A program made the translations under genes and the position numbers. This document shows, one piece after another, positions 1-12,139 of a DNA stretch of 64,000 nucleotides; positions within the stretch are counted from its first letter, which is position 1, and the number at the start of each line of letters is the position of its first letter. The notes under the pieces are model-generated. The model was given only the letters and a program-made list of their open reading frames with translations, had not been told where the DNA came from and made no database searches. The stretch comes from Dacryopinax spathularia (Eukaryota > Basidiomycota > Dacrymycetes > Dacrymycetales > Dacrymycetaceae): contig JBBPFI010000006.1 in the NCBI GenBank assembly GCA_037974965.1, positions 248,001 through 312,000 of the forward strand, read 5' to 3'.

Positions 1-1813
1 CGCGTGCTGCTTGCTCTCATCAGCAGCAGGTTCGACTACAACCCCATGGCCTCGTATATGCCTCTGGACGCGTGGACGAGCGCAAAGAGCGAGCTTGATC
101 AGCTCGTGAAGATCCTCATGGCTGACCCACAATACGCGGTTGTTGAGGACCTCGCACTCGAGTACAGCGACCTGGACGAGCGCTCGCCAGAGAAGGAGGG
201 CGGTATCGTCCGTATTCGCGGCAGCGTCATCAGCTTCGTTGACCGGCTCGACGACGAGTTTACTCGGAGCTTGCAGAACATCGACCCGCACGGTCAAGAG
301 TACGTTGAGCGGCTCAAGGACGAGCGTGGGCTTTATGAGACCATCTGCCGCGCGCAGGTCTACTTCGAACAGAAGCAGGAGAGCGAAAGCGCTGCTCGTG
401 TTGCTTACAGGAGACTGGACCACATCTACTCGAAGGTATGACCGATCATCTATCCGTTGAGTGTTTCGTCTGACTGATATTCTATAGCCCGATATCCTCA
501 TCCAAGCGCTCGAGCAAGGTGTTGCCACCGCTATGCCCGAATTCACCCGATCCTCCAGCTCTCTTTCCGTTACCGGCTCCAGTGACGCCCTGATCGACTC
601 CCTGTGCAAGCAATTGTACAAGTCCGGCCAACCCTTCCTCCGTACCAGGGCCATGCTCTCGCACATCTATCATCACGCGCTCGCAAACAACTTCGAGACT
701 GCACGCGATATGATGCTCATGTCCCATCTTCAGGACAGCATCCATGCTGCGGACGCGGGCACACAAATCCTGTACAATCGCGCTGTTGTACAACTCGGCC
801 TGGCTGCGTTCAGGCAAGGCTTGGTTCGCGAGGCGCACTCCATCCTGCAGGAGATCTTCTCTACCCAGCGGGTTAAGGAGCTGCTCGCTCAGGGTCTGCA
901 CCAGCAACGATACGGCGTTGTCCTCACTCCCGAGCAGGAGAAGGCAGATCGTGCACGACAAATGCCTTTCCACATGCACATCAACCTCGAACTGCTCGAA
1001 GCTGCCTTCCTCGTCTCTTGCATGCTGGTCGAAGTACCTACTCTCGCAAGCCTGGACACAGAAGAGCAGCGACGCAAGACGGCCAGCAAGCCTTTCCGCC
1101 GGTTGCTCGACTACGCGGAGAGGCAAGTATTCATGGGCCCTCCCGAGCACACTCGGGATCATATCATGCAAGCCTCGCGTGCGCTGCAGGACGGCGAGTG
1201 GGAGAAATGCCGTGACCTCATCCAGGGGATGAAGGTGTGGAGCCTGATCGGGAACGAGAAGCAGGTCAAGGAGATGCTCGGCCAGCGGATCCAGGAGGAG
1301 GGCGTGCGGACGTATCTCTTCACGTTCGCACCGCACTATACGACCGTCTCGCTCGAGCTCCTCGCCAGGACATTCTCCCTGCCTGTCCGGTCCATTACCT
1401 CGATCGTCAGCAAGATGATCTGGAACGAGGAATTGGCTGCGTCGCTCGACCAGGAGACGGGTGTTGTCGTCTTCACACGAACCGAACTCTCGCGCGTCCA
1501 GCAGCTCGCACAAGCCCTCGCGGATCGGGTTGCCAACCTGGTGGATGCGAACGAAAAGGCACTCGATGCCAAGCTGGGCGGTGGCTTGGAAGGCCGGGGT
1601 ACGGCAGAAGGCGGCAAGCCCGGCGAGCGGAAAGAAGGTGGCGGTGCGGCTGGCGGTGGTGGCGAGAGGAGGTTCGACCGTACTCGTACGCAACGCACTG
1701 GCGCACAACGGACGGGCGGTACGGGCTTCAGGGGAGAGAGGTTCTCACAGGGACTTGGGAACAGGGTCGGTGGCGCGCAGAACGCGGGTGCGAGGACGAG
1801 GGTGGCGGCTTAG
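1..1813 (+). CDS. NIP1: eIF3 subunit C (3' part; start lies outside the window)
   Basis: This is the C-terminal part (about 586 residues) of the eIF3c core subunit of the initiation factor 3 complex, which acts in the cytoplasm at the 40S ribosome. Exons are <1-435 and 488-1813, joined in phase 0 across a 52-nt intron (436-487). The reading frame is open from base 1, so the gene begins upstream. The visible protein has the helical repeat region followed by a PCI domain (roughly 1080-1500), which in this family packs against eIF3a. It ends in a Gly/Arg-rich tail (about 1570-1810) with RG-like motifs, typical of fungal eIF3c. A long reading frame on the opposite strand (482-1708) is a shadow caused by GC-rich codons. 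I recognise the family from overall sequence character; the identification is confident. Confidence 0.9.
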
Positions 1814-2904
1814 GTGGTGTTCGTCTGGTATGTGGATTACGTCTGCATTCATGTAATGACATGTGCATATCCCCTTCTCTTGCGCCTCCATTTGTTAGCC
1901 GTGGTGCGACGCACAGGCCCTGGTCCAGGAGTTGTGTGGTCGCATGTCGCGAGTGGCACCCTCCGGTCAGTGGCCTTGGACTTCAGCCCTGGACTCGGGT
2001 GGCCAACAGCGCGGACTTCGCAAACCTTGGAGTAATGGGCGCTCGTGCAGCTGCGTCCCTCCAGAGGCTCAGGCTTGGGCAGCCTCACGACCCGTTAGCC
2101 TATGTACCCAAGTGTTACCGGGCAGTGCAAATGGTAGACAGATGTTCTGACATGTTCTAACACATTCCGTGGGAGTCTTCTCATGTTCCAGGCTTGGTAG
2201 CTGGACGGTCCCAAGGCATACCTCCTTACCAGGCCGTGTCTCAAGGTGCATAGACTTCCAGCTCTAGACCCGCTGGTGAAACAGACAGGAAAGGAAGGAT
2301 ATGTGATTCTCTCAGAACACGTGCAGGTACGCACCAAACCTTATCCGTTGATCACTACCGTATCGGGCCACAATTGCAGCCGCTCCACGAGGCGCCGCAC
2401 CTTGCCGAGCTGCCACCCAGCCCAGCGGAGTCCCAAACCCAAAGAAGAAAGGGGGAAGGACACGCGCTCATCATCGATCTTGTCCATCTTGTCGCACTCT
2501 AGGCCCAATTGCCTCCGGAGCGAGTAACTGATATCATGTCTTGATGACTCGCCAAGGCCACGAGGCCAGAGGTTACCACGCCCCTGGGCGCATATATAAA
2601 CCTGGCCTGCTGGCGCGCGGACAGGGTAGAGGCCCTTCCCTCCTTTCTTTCCGACCACCATCTCGTCCTGCTCTGCTCCGCCAGCTCCGAGCCTTCATCA
2701 CCGGTTCCACTCGCAAGACCGAGCACAAGTACTCGTCACTGTCTGTCACATAACAGCACACATTGTACCCGTTGTAGTTGACAGACACGTTGTCATTAAC
2801 TACGCGCGTATAATAACCCTTATCTCCGTGACCGTTCCCATCTCGACTTCCAACCGCCTCAAGCCTATCCGTCAGAAATCACCAAGCCGTTAACGAAAAG
2901 CAAG
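1814..2904. other. Intergenic region between eIF3c and the H2A-like gene
   Basis: I see no gene here. The only clear signal is a TATA-like element near the downstream end, listed separately. Several short reading frames overlap on both strands without coding character or splice support. Confidence 0.6.
2591..2599 (+). promoter_or_regulatory. TATA-like box upstream of the H2A-like gene
   Basis: The sequence catatataaa lies about 305 bp before the ATG at 2905. It is the only strong TATA match in this intergenic region. Its distance implies a leader of about 280 nt, so use by this gene is an inference. Confidence 0.4.
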
Positions 2905-3909
2905 ATGAGGTTCTCCGCGAACAGCGAGGTGATAGCAGCGGACGCTGATGAGATTATGCTGATGAGTCAGATGTCGTTGGATGACCCTACTGAGGAGCAG
3001 GAGGTCGAGCAGATTCTAGGACCACAGGCTTCCCCACTGCAGACGGATGAGGGTGAGTGGGTAACTGAAGAGCAGGGAAAAGTCGGCCAGACGCATGGGC
3101 ACACTCACCATGCCTCGAGCGCACGGGCAATGCGTGGGCGCAGAGCTCATCGTGCCTCCGCGCGCGGCCGCGCAGCCAATGTTTTGGTAAGCCAGTATGT
3201 TGACATTTCGAGGTGATACTGACAAAATGATCAGATGGCCAGGGACGACGTCCGCATGCTCATGAGGAACGTGAGAGGTGAGGTACCACAGTACGGCCAG
3301 ATGACCGAAAACGCCACCGCGTTTTGCGCGGGCGTTCTACAGTACCTCCTAGCCGAGATCGTTGAAGCTGCAGGCAAGTCCTTCAATTATCGTGCAACCG
3401 TCTTCCCGGCTGACAAAGATCCCCAGGTAACAGAGCGAAGAAGGCAGGCTCAAGGACGATCAAGCATGTCGACGTGGCGCAAGCGGCCATGCGCGACGAA
3501 GAACTAGACAAGCTCAACCAGATGCTGGATTATCCTTTATCAGGTACGTTAAGTTGCGCTTCGATGAGATGTGCCTGACGTTCGGGTGACTTTAGGCAAT
3601 CAAGATGATCTTTTCGATGATGATAACGACGAATTCGTGCCCGTTGGTGCGGCCTCAGGAATCTCCACACACCGGAAGGAAGGGCGAGAGACGGCAGAGA
3701 TTCGCGATCCACCAGCCCCGGAGAAGCCATGGTACCAGCATATACCGAGCCGGCCTTACGAATTGAGGAGGCTGTCGGCCGTGCGCTTCGAGTCCGAGGA
3801 AGAATACGAGGCGTATCTAGCCTGGTGTGCGGAGCTGCAGGTGCCGTGGGTGACGCAGGAGCTTTACGACTTTCCCAACCTGTTCCGTGCCCTTTATGGA
3901 CAACTGTAG
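2905..3909 (+). CDS. Divergent histone H2A-like protein with N- and C-terminal extensions
   Basis: Exons 2905-3186, 3235-3373, 3427-3543 and 3596-3909 give a 283-residue protein. The second intron (3374-3426) is of the GC-AG class; only this splice restores the motif EAAGNRAKKAG, which matches the H2A signature ELAGNAARD. The histone fold spans about residues 92-165. The segment LQYLLAEIVEAAGN aligns with H2A LEYLTAEILELAGN, and RDEELDKL aligns with RNDEELNKL. Acidic-patch positions E61, E64, D90, E91 and E92 are kept while E56 is Q. The N-terminus has an acidic stretch of about 60 residues, then a basic SARGRAAN-type segment. The H2A docking domain is replaced by about 115 unrelated residues rich in acidic and aromatic residues. 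Canonical H2A is about 130 residues, so this is not ordinary H2A. A chromatin role is inferred, not shown. The first exon contains a possible extra donor at 3053, so an alternative isoform is possible. Confidence 0.72.
3374..3426 (+). other. GC-AG intron in the H2A-like gene
   Basis: The donor reads CAG|GCAAGT, the strong consensus that GC-AG introns need, and the acceptor is CCCCAG. The intron is 53 nt. Reading through without splicing destroys the H2A alignment, whereas removing it gives an uninterrupted histone fold. Confidence 0.75.
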
Positions 3910-4033
3910 AACATCGCGTTCATCGATGTATCCGAGAGTTTTGGAGAGTATCCCAAAGCGGCCGTCGGCCCACAGTCCGAGATAAATAATACATCGTTTT
4001 CCACCTTGAGTATCTAGAACACGAATGGTATCA

Positions 4034-7000
4034 TTAGTGATGGGTATTACGTTGAAGCGCTTCGAAACAGCGCTTATGGTAGACCAGTCCCGAAAACCCA
4101 ATAACAACATCGTCCGTATCGTCCGGGACTGCTTTTCCGTTGGCACTTCCGTTGGCGATCGTGGTTCCGGACGTCCCAGCGGGCGGTTTGGTCTCTGCAT
4201 GATGATCCAATGGTCGACCGCAAGACTCGCAGCTCCACATCTTGGCTGGCCAGCCTCTTTTTCGAATCCGCGTGTTCTCCTCTACTGCGCTGAATAGATC
4301 TTGATTAACAAGATGACCGACGATGCCGAGGGTATCGGCTTCTGATCGGTAGTGCCCCAGCATGCCGGTGAGGATAGTTCTAAACTCGGAATAGGTCGAA
4401 GCGTGGTGAGACGCCGAAATCGCGTCCACGAGCCGAGCGAAGAGCGCCGGGAAGGAAAGCGATGCGGAGCGCGGTGTTGGCGTCGAGATCAACTTGACCA
4501 GCGTCTCCTGGACAAGCGACCGCAGGGATTCCAATAACTCGGATTGGGTCCCATCTGGTATGTCGCCTTTAGACGTCCGATTCGACGAGATCGCGCCAGA
4601 GACGAGCTGAACCATGTTGACCTCGCTGTATAGCAGGCGGAACCACATTTCCTCGATATGTAGACCGGCGGTCGAGGGCTGTTTCCCTCGTTCTTGACAG
4701 ATCCGCAGGCCCATCTCCGTTATTGCTCGGAGCTGTGATACCAGCTTCTCGACTTCTGCACTGCCCTCCGCCTCGTTCCCTTTGCTCTCAGCAAGCTCCG
4801 CCAATGCATTGGCTTGTTGTGCCATCACAACCTCGAGCCGATCAAGCGCCTTGCTAGGTTGTCCTTCGCGATCCAGCGACCAGATCTCGATATCATACAG
4901 TCCGCGCTCGTTGCATATTTCGATAAGCTCGTCTAGGTTGAGGTAGCCTTCCGGTAGTGATTGCACGGCTCTGATGATCCCACTGGCATCATACTGGCAC
5001 AGAAGCTCTACATATAGTCGTCGGGCTGCTTTGTTGACATGCTCAAGTCGCCGCCTGTGAGGTCCCCTACTATCCTCCATGGCTTCGAGTAATGAAGGCT
5101 CCAGTAACCATCGCAAATAGACGAATTGCTGGTAGCTTCGAGGAGGCATCGCTTGAAGTACCCGTATATGATCATTAGGAAGGTGGTTGTCGACCAATAT
5201 GGCGGTTTCGAATACACTAGAGTTGAGCAAGCGAGAGATTGCAGATAGGATCATTTGGCCGATCTCATCAGGCAGAACACCTTTTGATGCTCGTTCGGTC
5301 GTCGTCAAGGTCTTGTCTAAACTGGAGAAAAGCTCCTCCGGTGGTAGGCTGTCATCTCGTAGATATGTCGATAAAAGTGCAGGCCATTTTCGTTCCTGAG
5401 AGTAGATCGACCGGAGGATTCGATAGAAACCGGCTCGCTCGAAGACTTCGATGAAGCGGTCTCCATTATGAGGCGTATAAGCTGACAAGAGGTACTCAGC
5501 AGCTAGCTGTCGGTCCTCCCTGGTGTCAACGTCCGGATCGCTGGCAAGCTCCAGCAATAGTCGGTCGTATGTGCTTGGAGCAACACGGACGAACTGGGGG
5601 TACTTGGGAGCGTTCCGGGCGATGAAAATGCGGAGGAAGGTTGCCTCGGATGGAGGTAGATCGTGCAACTGGGATATATCCAGGAGAACATTAATGATGA
5701 GTTGCCTGTTGACGCCTTGCCCATCGTCGTTAAGGTAGGAGTCCTCGAAGGCCATATCCAGGGTATGTAGGAATGCTTCTGCATCGAACGATAGGAGCAT
5801 CCGCAAGTACGGATAGCTCACCTCCAGGCCATCGTCGTCTGTCAGCAGAACGAGATGCCCGCTTTCGCCTAATGAGGTGCGACCAAAGAAGAGGAATGCA
5901 TAAACTGCTCTTTTCGCCGCAGTGGCATCTTCTTCGTTCATCTGACCGTTGCTCGGATATTCGATGCCAGTAAGAATATCGCCCAGATACGCGTAGACCT
6001 TATAGGCGTGTGCAATGAGCGTATCCAGATCCATCCGCGTCGTTTGGCCATTCAGTAATGGACGCTGGCCAGACTGCCGCAGACGGATCTCTCGGATAAG
6101 AAGCAGAAGATCGACGATTGGAGTGACGTAATCCTTGAGGCATTGCGTATAGACGTAAATGAGTGCATCGTAGAGTTGCTGAGCCCGGCATAACCGAATG
6201 GCTTGATTGATATCCAACGATAGAGGGTCCAAGTGCCAGATCAGGGCTTCAGCCTGCTCATATTCGCCTCTTTCCTCGTGCATGGCGATTAGGCGTTGCG
6301 AGATGTGGGGAGGAATGGTTCGTATCCGGCCATCGAGGACGAAAGGCTCCAGTTGTTCGAGATAAATACCGTCAATACCAGAATCGTGATACCGTTCGTA
6401 CAGATCGTTGAAGAGGAAGTCGTTATCGCCCAGAGTTAGACATGCCTCAGCAGAAGTGCCCACCATTCGCTCGAATAGCCAAGTTCGATCTACACCCCGT
6501 CCATCCGGGGCGGCATGTGTCGAGTCTCGCATTCGATCTTCTGAGAAGGCGAAGGCGGCGGATGCGACCATCAATTCTGACATTTTCTGGCCGACCACCT
6601 CTCTCAACGTTTCTGGATCTTCCGGAAGTCCAGCTTTGTTCCCGGTGGCCTCCCCAGTGAGGTATGATCGACATAGATCGATCGCACTCAGGAAGTCGCC
6701 TTGCTTGATGAACATCAAGATGTGATCGGTCCAAGTGAGAAGCGACCCAGCACGTATGGCTTTCTCTCCCTGTACAATGCGTCAATATTCCGCTCAAACC
6801 GTGGCAAACGTTAACCCACGAGAAGGAACAGCTTTCCCTTATAGGCTTTGATGCAGTGGGCTGCTGTCGCGATGGCATTTGGAGCGTCTCCAATCCAGCG
6901 ATTAGCCATCACATATTCCGGCGGAATGTGTGTCCGTTCGATGGAGATCATCTTTCGCACATCTATGACGTCCACACCGTCTGCTGTGAACGCCAAGAGT

Positions 7001-9011
7001 TGCTGCGATAATCCGAATCAGATATGGGCAGCTGAACAGCAGAGCAGTCAGGACACACCGTTTGGTTTAGCCAAATCAACGCCAAGATATCACCATCCGC
7101 GTTCCACTTGCCAGCCTGCTCGAATGTGACCTTCCCGATCTCATCCATCCTTCTCTCGTCCTTCGTAGGCGTCCTCGCAGTGACGGGCCGTTCTTCGTTG
7201 ACTCTCATCAGAGTGACCATGTTACCCCACGAATACGCCAACACCGGTCTGCTGGATGCCTGGGGTCGCTCCTGCAGGGTCCTCCCTTTGGTCTGCTCAG
7301 AGTCGGCGAAACTCGGAAACCATGCCAGGCAGCCTGCGAAGAGGGACGGGCTCTTCTCGGAGGTATCGATATCCCGATGGTGGCGAAACCAAGTTCTTGG
7401 TGAGGGTCGAAGGCCGACAACGATGAGTTTTACCGGAGTGAGGATGGCGATCAAGTTGTAGGCTTCTGTCGGATGCGAAGCCGGGCCGAGAGGAAGCGCT
7501 GCCATTGACAGAATGGTACTTTTGGATCGGATGGCTGGCGTGGTCGATCCCGGCGTCTGCCCTCTCGCAGCTGCAGCCTTGATTTCATCGGGATATCGAC
7601 CAAGTATCCGCAGCACATCGCTGGCCTCGATAAACAGCACCTTTCCCAAGCTATGGTAGAAGGCGAGGCCGTTCTTGTCTGCCGAGACGAGGGCTGTATG
7701 TCGAGCTCCAATGAAGCTGAGATGAGTAATGGAGGACCCTGCCAGATGTCCCTCCTTCTTGCCGGAGGCGACTGCGGCCATCGTTGTGGGCGGTACGGCT
7801 CGAGCAGGGACGTGCGGACGAGCGAGGTCGTAGAGATATATATGCCCCTGAGCATGTCCGACTGCCAGGAAGGTATGGTCATGAGAAAGAGCGAGCGCTG
7901 TAACCGGTCCTGCTTCTTTGCCTGCAATACTAGTTAGCGGCGCCCGAATGGCGGTTACAGCTAGGCGCACCAGATGCCTCACTCCCGCAAGTACACTTCA
8001 GTTGTTGCCGGAAGTCGAATATATGCGTCAATCCATCCGTCTTCCCGATGCACAACAGCCCGCTGGCGGCTAACGTGGTTGGTAAACTGGATGCTAAGCC
8101 GAGAACAGCTGACGGTTTGGATGCAGGAGGTGGGTATATGCGCGAACTGAGGATATGTAGGGTGTTCCAGCGGAATGGCTGTCGCGGATTCGGTACCGAG
8201 CTCGCGATGCTACTCTTTTCGTTTGATACGTCGTCAAGCCTTGATGGTGTGGATGACCTTGAGAAGACGTCCGAAAAGTGAGATGGTACCGGAGACGCCC
8301 CGTTCGGCATGGATGCGAACGTGTTCATGCTGTTCATGCTGGACGTGGACGGCATACGGTGATGAACCGGTTGAAACGAACGGAGGCGGGAGACGCTCGG
8401 ATGTAGGAAGGGAGGTCGCTGTCTGGACGGTGTGACCGGTTCTGACGGAGGAACGAGTAACGAGGTGGTTTCGGAGGGCGAGGGGGGCGTGACAACAGCA
8501 CCAGGCGCCGTTATGCCCTCCACTCCTTGCCTCGCAGCATTGTCTGGTAGGACCTCATCCTAATTTATGTGAGTAGATGAAGTGCCCCATTCACGAACGG
8601 ACGCACCATTGCTGAAGCAATGTAGCCATCGTCCAGCATGCCCTCTACAGCCTCGACCTCCTTTTCGGAGTCGTCCATCCCCATAGCTGCCCGCATTCTT
8701 GCCTCATAGTCTCCTGCCTCCATATCAGGTGCCTGAGCGTCCTTCCATGTGTCCTCATAGTCCGGTGCATCGTCCCCCGGCGTTCGCTCTCGCTCAGCAT
8801 CCTGGTCATCGCTCAGGACCTCGCTCAGGCGTGTCGAGTAGTCTCCGCTGGTGTCTGCGAAGTAGGACATGTCGGGATGTTCTGGATCCGGCGATTCGCT
8901 TATGTTGCTCGCATTTCCGTTTGTCTGACTTCCCGGTAGTGCATGATTCGTTATGAGAACCTTGGGTGCAGACGTCGACGGATAATGTCTGTCTGGACCG
9001 GTCTTGGGCAT
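4034..9011 (-). CDS. VPS8: CORVET complex subunit VPS8
   Basis: VPS8 is the Rab5-binding subunit of the CORVET tethering complex, acting in early endosome fusion on the way to the vacuole. Exons (minus strand) are 9011-8607, 8559-7983, 7921-7059, 7002-6820 and 6769-4034, about 1587 residues. Residues 1-270 are acidic and then Ser/Pro-rich. A beta-propeller with WD-like blades follows (about 310-660; for example ALALSHDHTFLAVGHAQGHI). Next comes a clathrin-heavy-chain-like helical region beginning with WTDHILMFIKQGDFLSAIDL (about 689), a Vps8 hallmark. The C-terminus (about 1520-1587) holds a RING-like end with CESC and YHKRC, which is only part of a RING. The start is the first ATG of the frame; non-ATG codons upstream stay open, so the extreme N-terminus is uncertain. 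The gene converges on the H2A-like gene with 124 bp between stops. Confidence 0.88.
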
Positions 9012-9331
9012 CCCCGGGCCTGTGGCGTCCGTTGACGCGGAAGGAAAGGTGCGAGCATACAACGACTGCGGACCCTGGAAGGGTAGGGTAACTGCAGTGC
9101 CTCCCCTCCGGCTTCCTGATCAGAAGGCCGGGCTGCAAACCTCCATGCTATACACCACATAACTTAATATCCTATGATCGATCCCGCAATAATGGGCACT
9201 CCGATGCTACCGAGTACGATATGTGGTTGATATGCATGCTCCTACCTGCTACCTTATCCGGCTATCGACGATTAAGGAGAATCGCAGCTCTTGGACCACC
9301 CAAAAGGACCACCAGCAAATTCCACAAACAC
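9012..9331. other. Short intergenic region upstream of VPS8
   Basis: This is presumed promoter and leader of VPS8 plus 3' sequence of the next minus-strand gene. No distinct element could be identified. Confidence 0.4.
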
Positions 9332-12033
9332 CTATGGATCAGGTGGAACAGGTACCGCAACGACATGCGTCTGTCCTTTGAACTGGACATACGCCAATCG
9401 AAACTTGATCGGGAAGGGCTCGTCGAGCGAAGATCCGCGCAGTGCCGCTTGCAGCTACGACTGATCAATATCATTTCTTGGACCGAGAACATGCCCCTTA
9501 CCTTGTCTAGAAGGAACTTTGCCATCGCTTTATTCAGCTTCAAAAGGCTGTTCTCTCCCTCGTCAGGCTTGACCATGGCCTTCAGCTTCCTCGCGAGCAT
9601 TACTGTGCGTTCTGAAGCGAGCAAGAACTGTTCTACCGCAAAATTCAGCTTATCTACAATCTCGTTCGATTAAGGCCTTACTTGGTCCTGGTTCAAGTTC
9701 TCTAAGAGCAGCATCCAGCGCCGCGCAGAACAGCGAGAATGAGACTTCGACCAAATCCGCGTACGGATATATCTGCGGTTCATGGGTCCAGAGGTGCATA
9801 GCGTCCACGAAATAGTCCCAGACTTCCAGACGCATGAGAGGTGTGCAGGCTTTCCGCTCCACGAGCTTGATGCTATACTGCGCATATGCGTCTGACGTTG
9901 CATTAGCGAGGCAAGATTGAGAGCAAGGAATGGTCCTCACTCGCACCCAAGACATGAGTTGGTCCTCGGTCCAGCATGATGTCGTGTAGTGCCTCATGAT
10001 CGTACGGCAGCATTTTCTTCTTATTGTAGCCGGTGGTCAGGAGGGCGAAGAGCAATGCTACCGCTGCCCGGAAATCTTCAACGGGCGCCGGACCCCTCTC
10101 AAAGCCGCAGGCCCAGCCAGACAAGGTGGGAACGAAATCCGTATGCGAAAGTAGTAATTCTTTTTGCACTGGTCGGCTCAACATTCTTGCGCAATTGAGA
10201 GGATGGCTTACTTGTGACATTGGAGCTTTGAGCTGTCAGACATAGGAAGTCTAGTAGAGGTTTGATTTTGGCAAGTCTATCTTGTTCATCCTTCTGGGTA
10301 GATTTGGATATGGACCTAGGATGATATGTTAGCATCGATCAGCGGAGCATATAGGGTACTCACTTCGCAACCATAGTAGCACCTGAAGTATCTATGAGCA
10401 CAAGAACAATACAAGGCCAGGCGGACTCACATTCATTAATCTTAGTGGATATCGTTTCGTTTTCGAGCAAAGCAAAGGTCTCGGCCCCGAGCTCTAAGGC
10501 CCATAATCGAGCAACCAGTGTTTTAACCTCGCTGTGACTGTCGGCGACCAGCAGCGCGGTTGCGGACACAAATATGTCCAGCCTGATAGATGGGTCTTGC
10601 AGGTAGGGTAGAGAGTGTATAATGGCGGTGAGGAGTGGCACAAGGACTGGAGCTGCGCTCGGAGCCGCGCGCTTCAACATGACCTGATGTTGTTCAGAAT
10701 TGCGATACACAGGTGAAATAGAGATACGCTTGCCCTTAGTATGGGTATAGCCGCCGGAGCGCGGTCCTTGAACGCTGATGACCAGTCGGCATCGCAGCCC
10801 AGCCTGGAATAGTGATGGTACATCCACAGGGCAGTCTACCAAACATGAGACAGGAACAAAGGCCTGGTGATTGGAGCTTACCAAACTGCACAGAACATTC
10901 TCATTCTGCTGGATGCAAGGCCACACCTGCCAAGCCCACTGAACGAAAGTGCCGTAGCGAACCAGAACGTCGAGAGCTGCAATATTATTTTCTTGCTCAT
11001 CTTCTTGCGTAGATTGTTGGTCGATCATGAACGAGAGAAGAGAATGCATTTTGGAATAAGTAGATGGTCGAAACGCAGATGGATCTGTCACGCTCTGCAA
11101 AACATGAGTCCGAGCGCAAGGTATCTCGAGGTAATCACGTACCGCAAACAATGCGAGCGCGTATGCATAGGCAAGGCTATTACGGCTGTTGAAATCGCCT
11201 TCCTTGCTGACATGATTGATATATGCTTCCAGAGCCGTTTCCGTGTCCTCCGGAGGTTTCCAATCGGACCAAAGAACGTGGCATCCCCACAAAAGCGATA
11301 ATGCCAACCGCCGTGTAGCAGGACTGGACGAGCCATCTCGCACGCACTCGGGAAGTTCAGAAAGTTTCTCTAGGTACCAGTAAGAGAAAGTAAGTGTGAG
11401 AGGAGTTGCGAGCACACCTGGCAAACATGTCGCGGCAAACAGCAGATCTCTCTCTTGCATGTTCTCCCAAGCGGGGGACCCCGCCATCGATGGGGCTCTT
11501 CGCAATCCACCAGAAGGGAAAAGCAAGGCAAGCAGACCGTCGGCGAAGGTAACTATATGCGCCTCCTGGCCGGCGGGGCGACACTGAGCTCTGACTTTGA
11601 ACAAGGTATCCACGAGCTCGGCATTTAAGATTTCCTCTCGGACAGCCCAGAAGGACATGCCTTCCACTCCCTCTTCGAGAATATGGGCTAGCAGGCCAGC
11701 CGAATTGAATGTATGCGCCTATTCAATGGATACATGCGCATATAGTTAGCTATTGCCGGCATTTATATACAAATCGCGCACCTCCGCCTCGTCACCGCTT
11801 ATACCATCCCTGGCTGAGCGCTCCAGCACTCTGAGAGCCTCTTGAACACCGGATGTCGTAATTTGCACAGTGCGCCCATGCTGCCGAAGGATTCCCAGGA
11901 TTGTCGTGTCGCGTGCCGCGCTCTCTGCGGAAGTCGCAGAATTGGCAGGTGAGGGCGTCTCTGGAACTTGATCAAGACTGTCCGGGACGAACTCGTTGTC
12001 GCTTTCATATTCAGTGTCGGAATCCGAAGGCAT
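9332..12033 (-). CDS. Unknown helical-repeat-like protein, 11 exons with a 19-nt microexon
   Basis: I do not recognise this gene. Exons on the minus strand are 12033-11782, 11718-11143, 11094-10882, 10835-10728, 10683-10431, 10382-10364, 10315-10212, 10168-9941, 9891-9682, 9653-9502 and 9454-9332. They sum to 2238 nt (745 residues) in one frame. The N-terminus is acidic and disordered (about 60 residues). The rest is rich in Leu, Ala and aromatic residues and looks alpha-helical, possibly ARM/HEAT-like, with no motif I can name. Three of the introns (11095-11142, 10836-10881, 10684-10727) are optional in the sense that retaining the first, or the last two together, keeps the frame open. I prefer splicing because the spliced segments read as helices while retained ones read as low-quality sequence. 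The gene lies in tandem with RPR2, 106 bp downstream of its stop. Confidence 0.7.
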
Positions 12034-12139
12034 GGTGTTGGAGGTGGGGCCTGCGAAGGGAAGGGGGCCCCGGAAGATCGAGAGAGGCGCCGGGTCACGT
12101 GGTCACGGGTCGAAGCGCCCGAAGAAAGCGCCCGAAAAT

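Noticed and set aside
482-1708. A 408-codon open frame antisense to eIF3c
   Set aside because: It mirrors a well-supported coding exon and has no motif of its own; GC-rich codon use opens the opposite frame.
3053-3145. A possible extra intron in the first exon of the H2A-like gene
   Set aside because: The donor at 3053 is good, but the unspliced frame is already continuous into the next exon and the in-phase acceptor is weak; treated as a possible isoform only.
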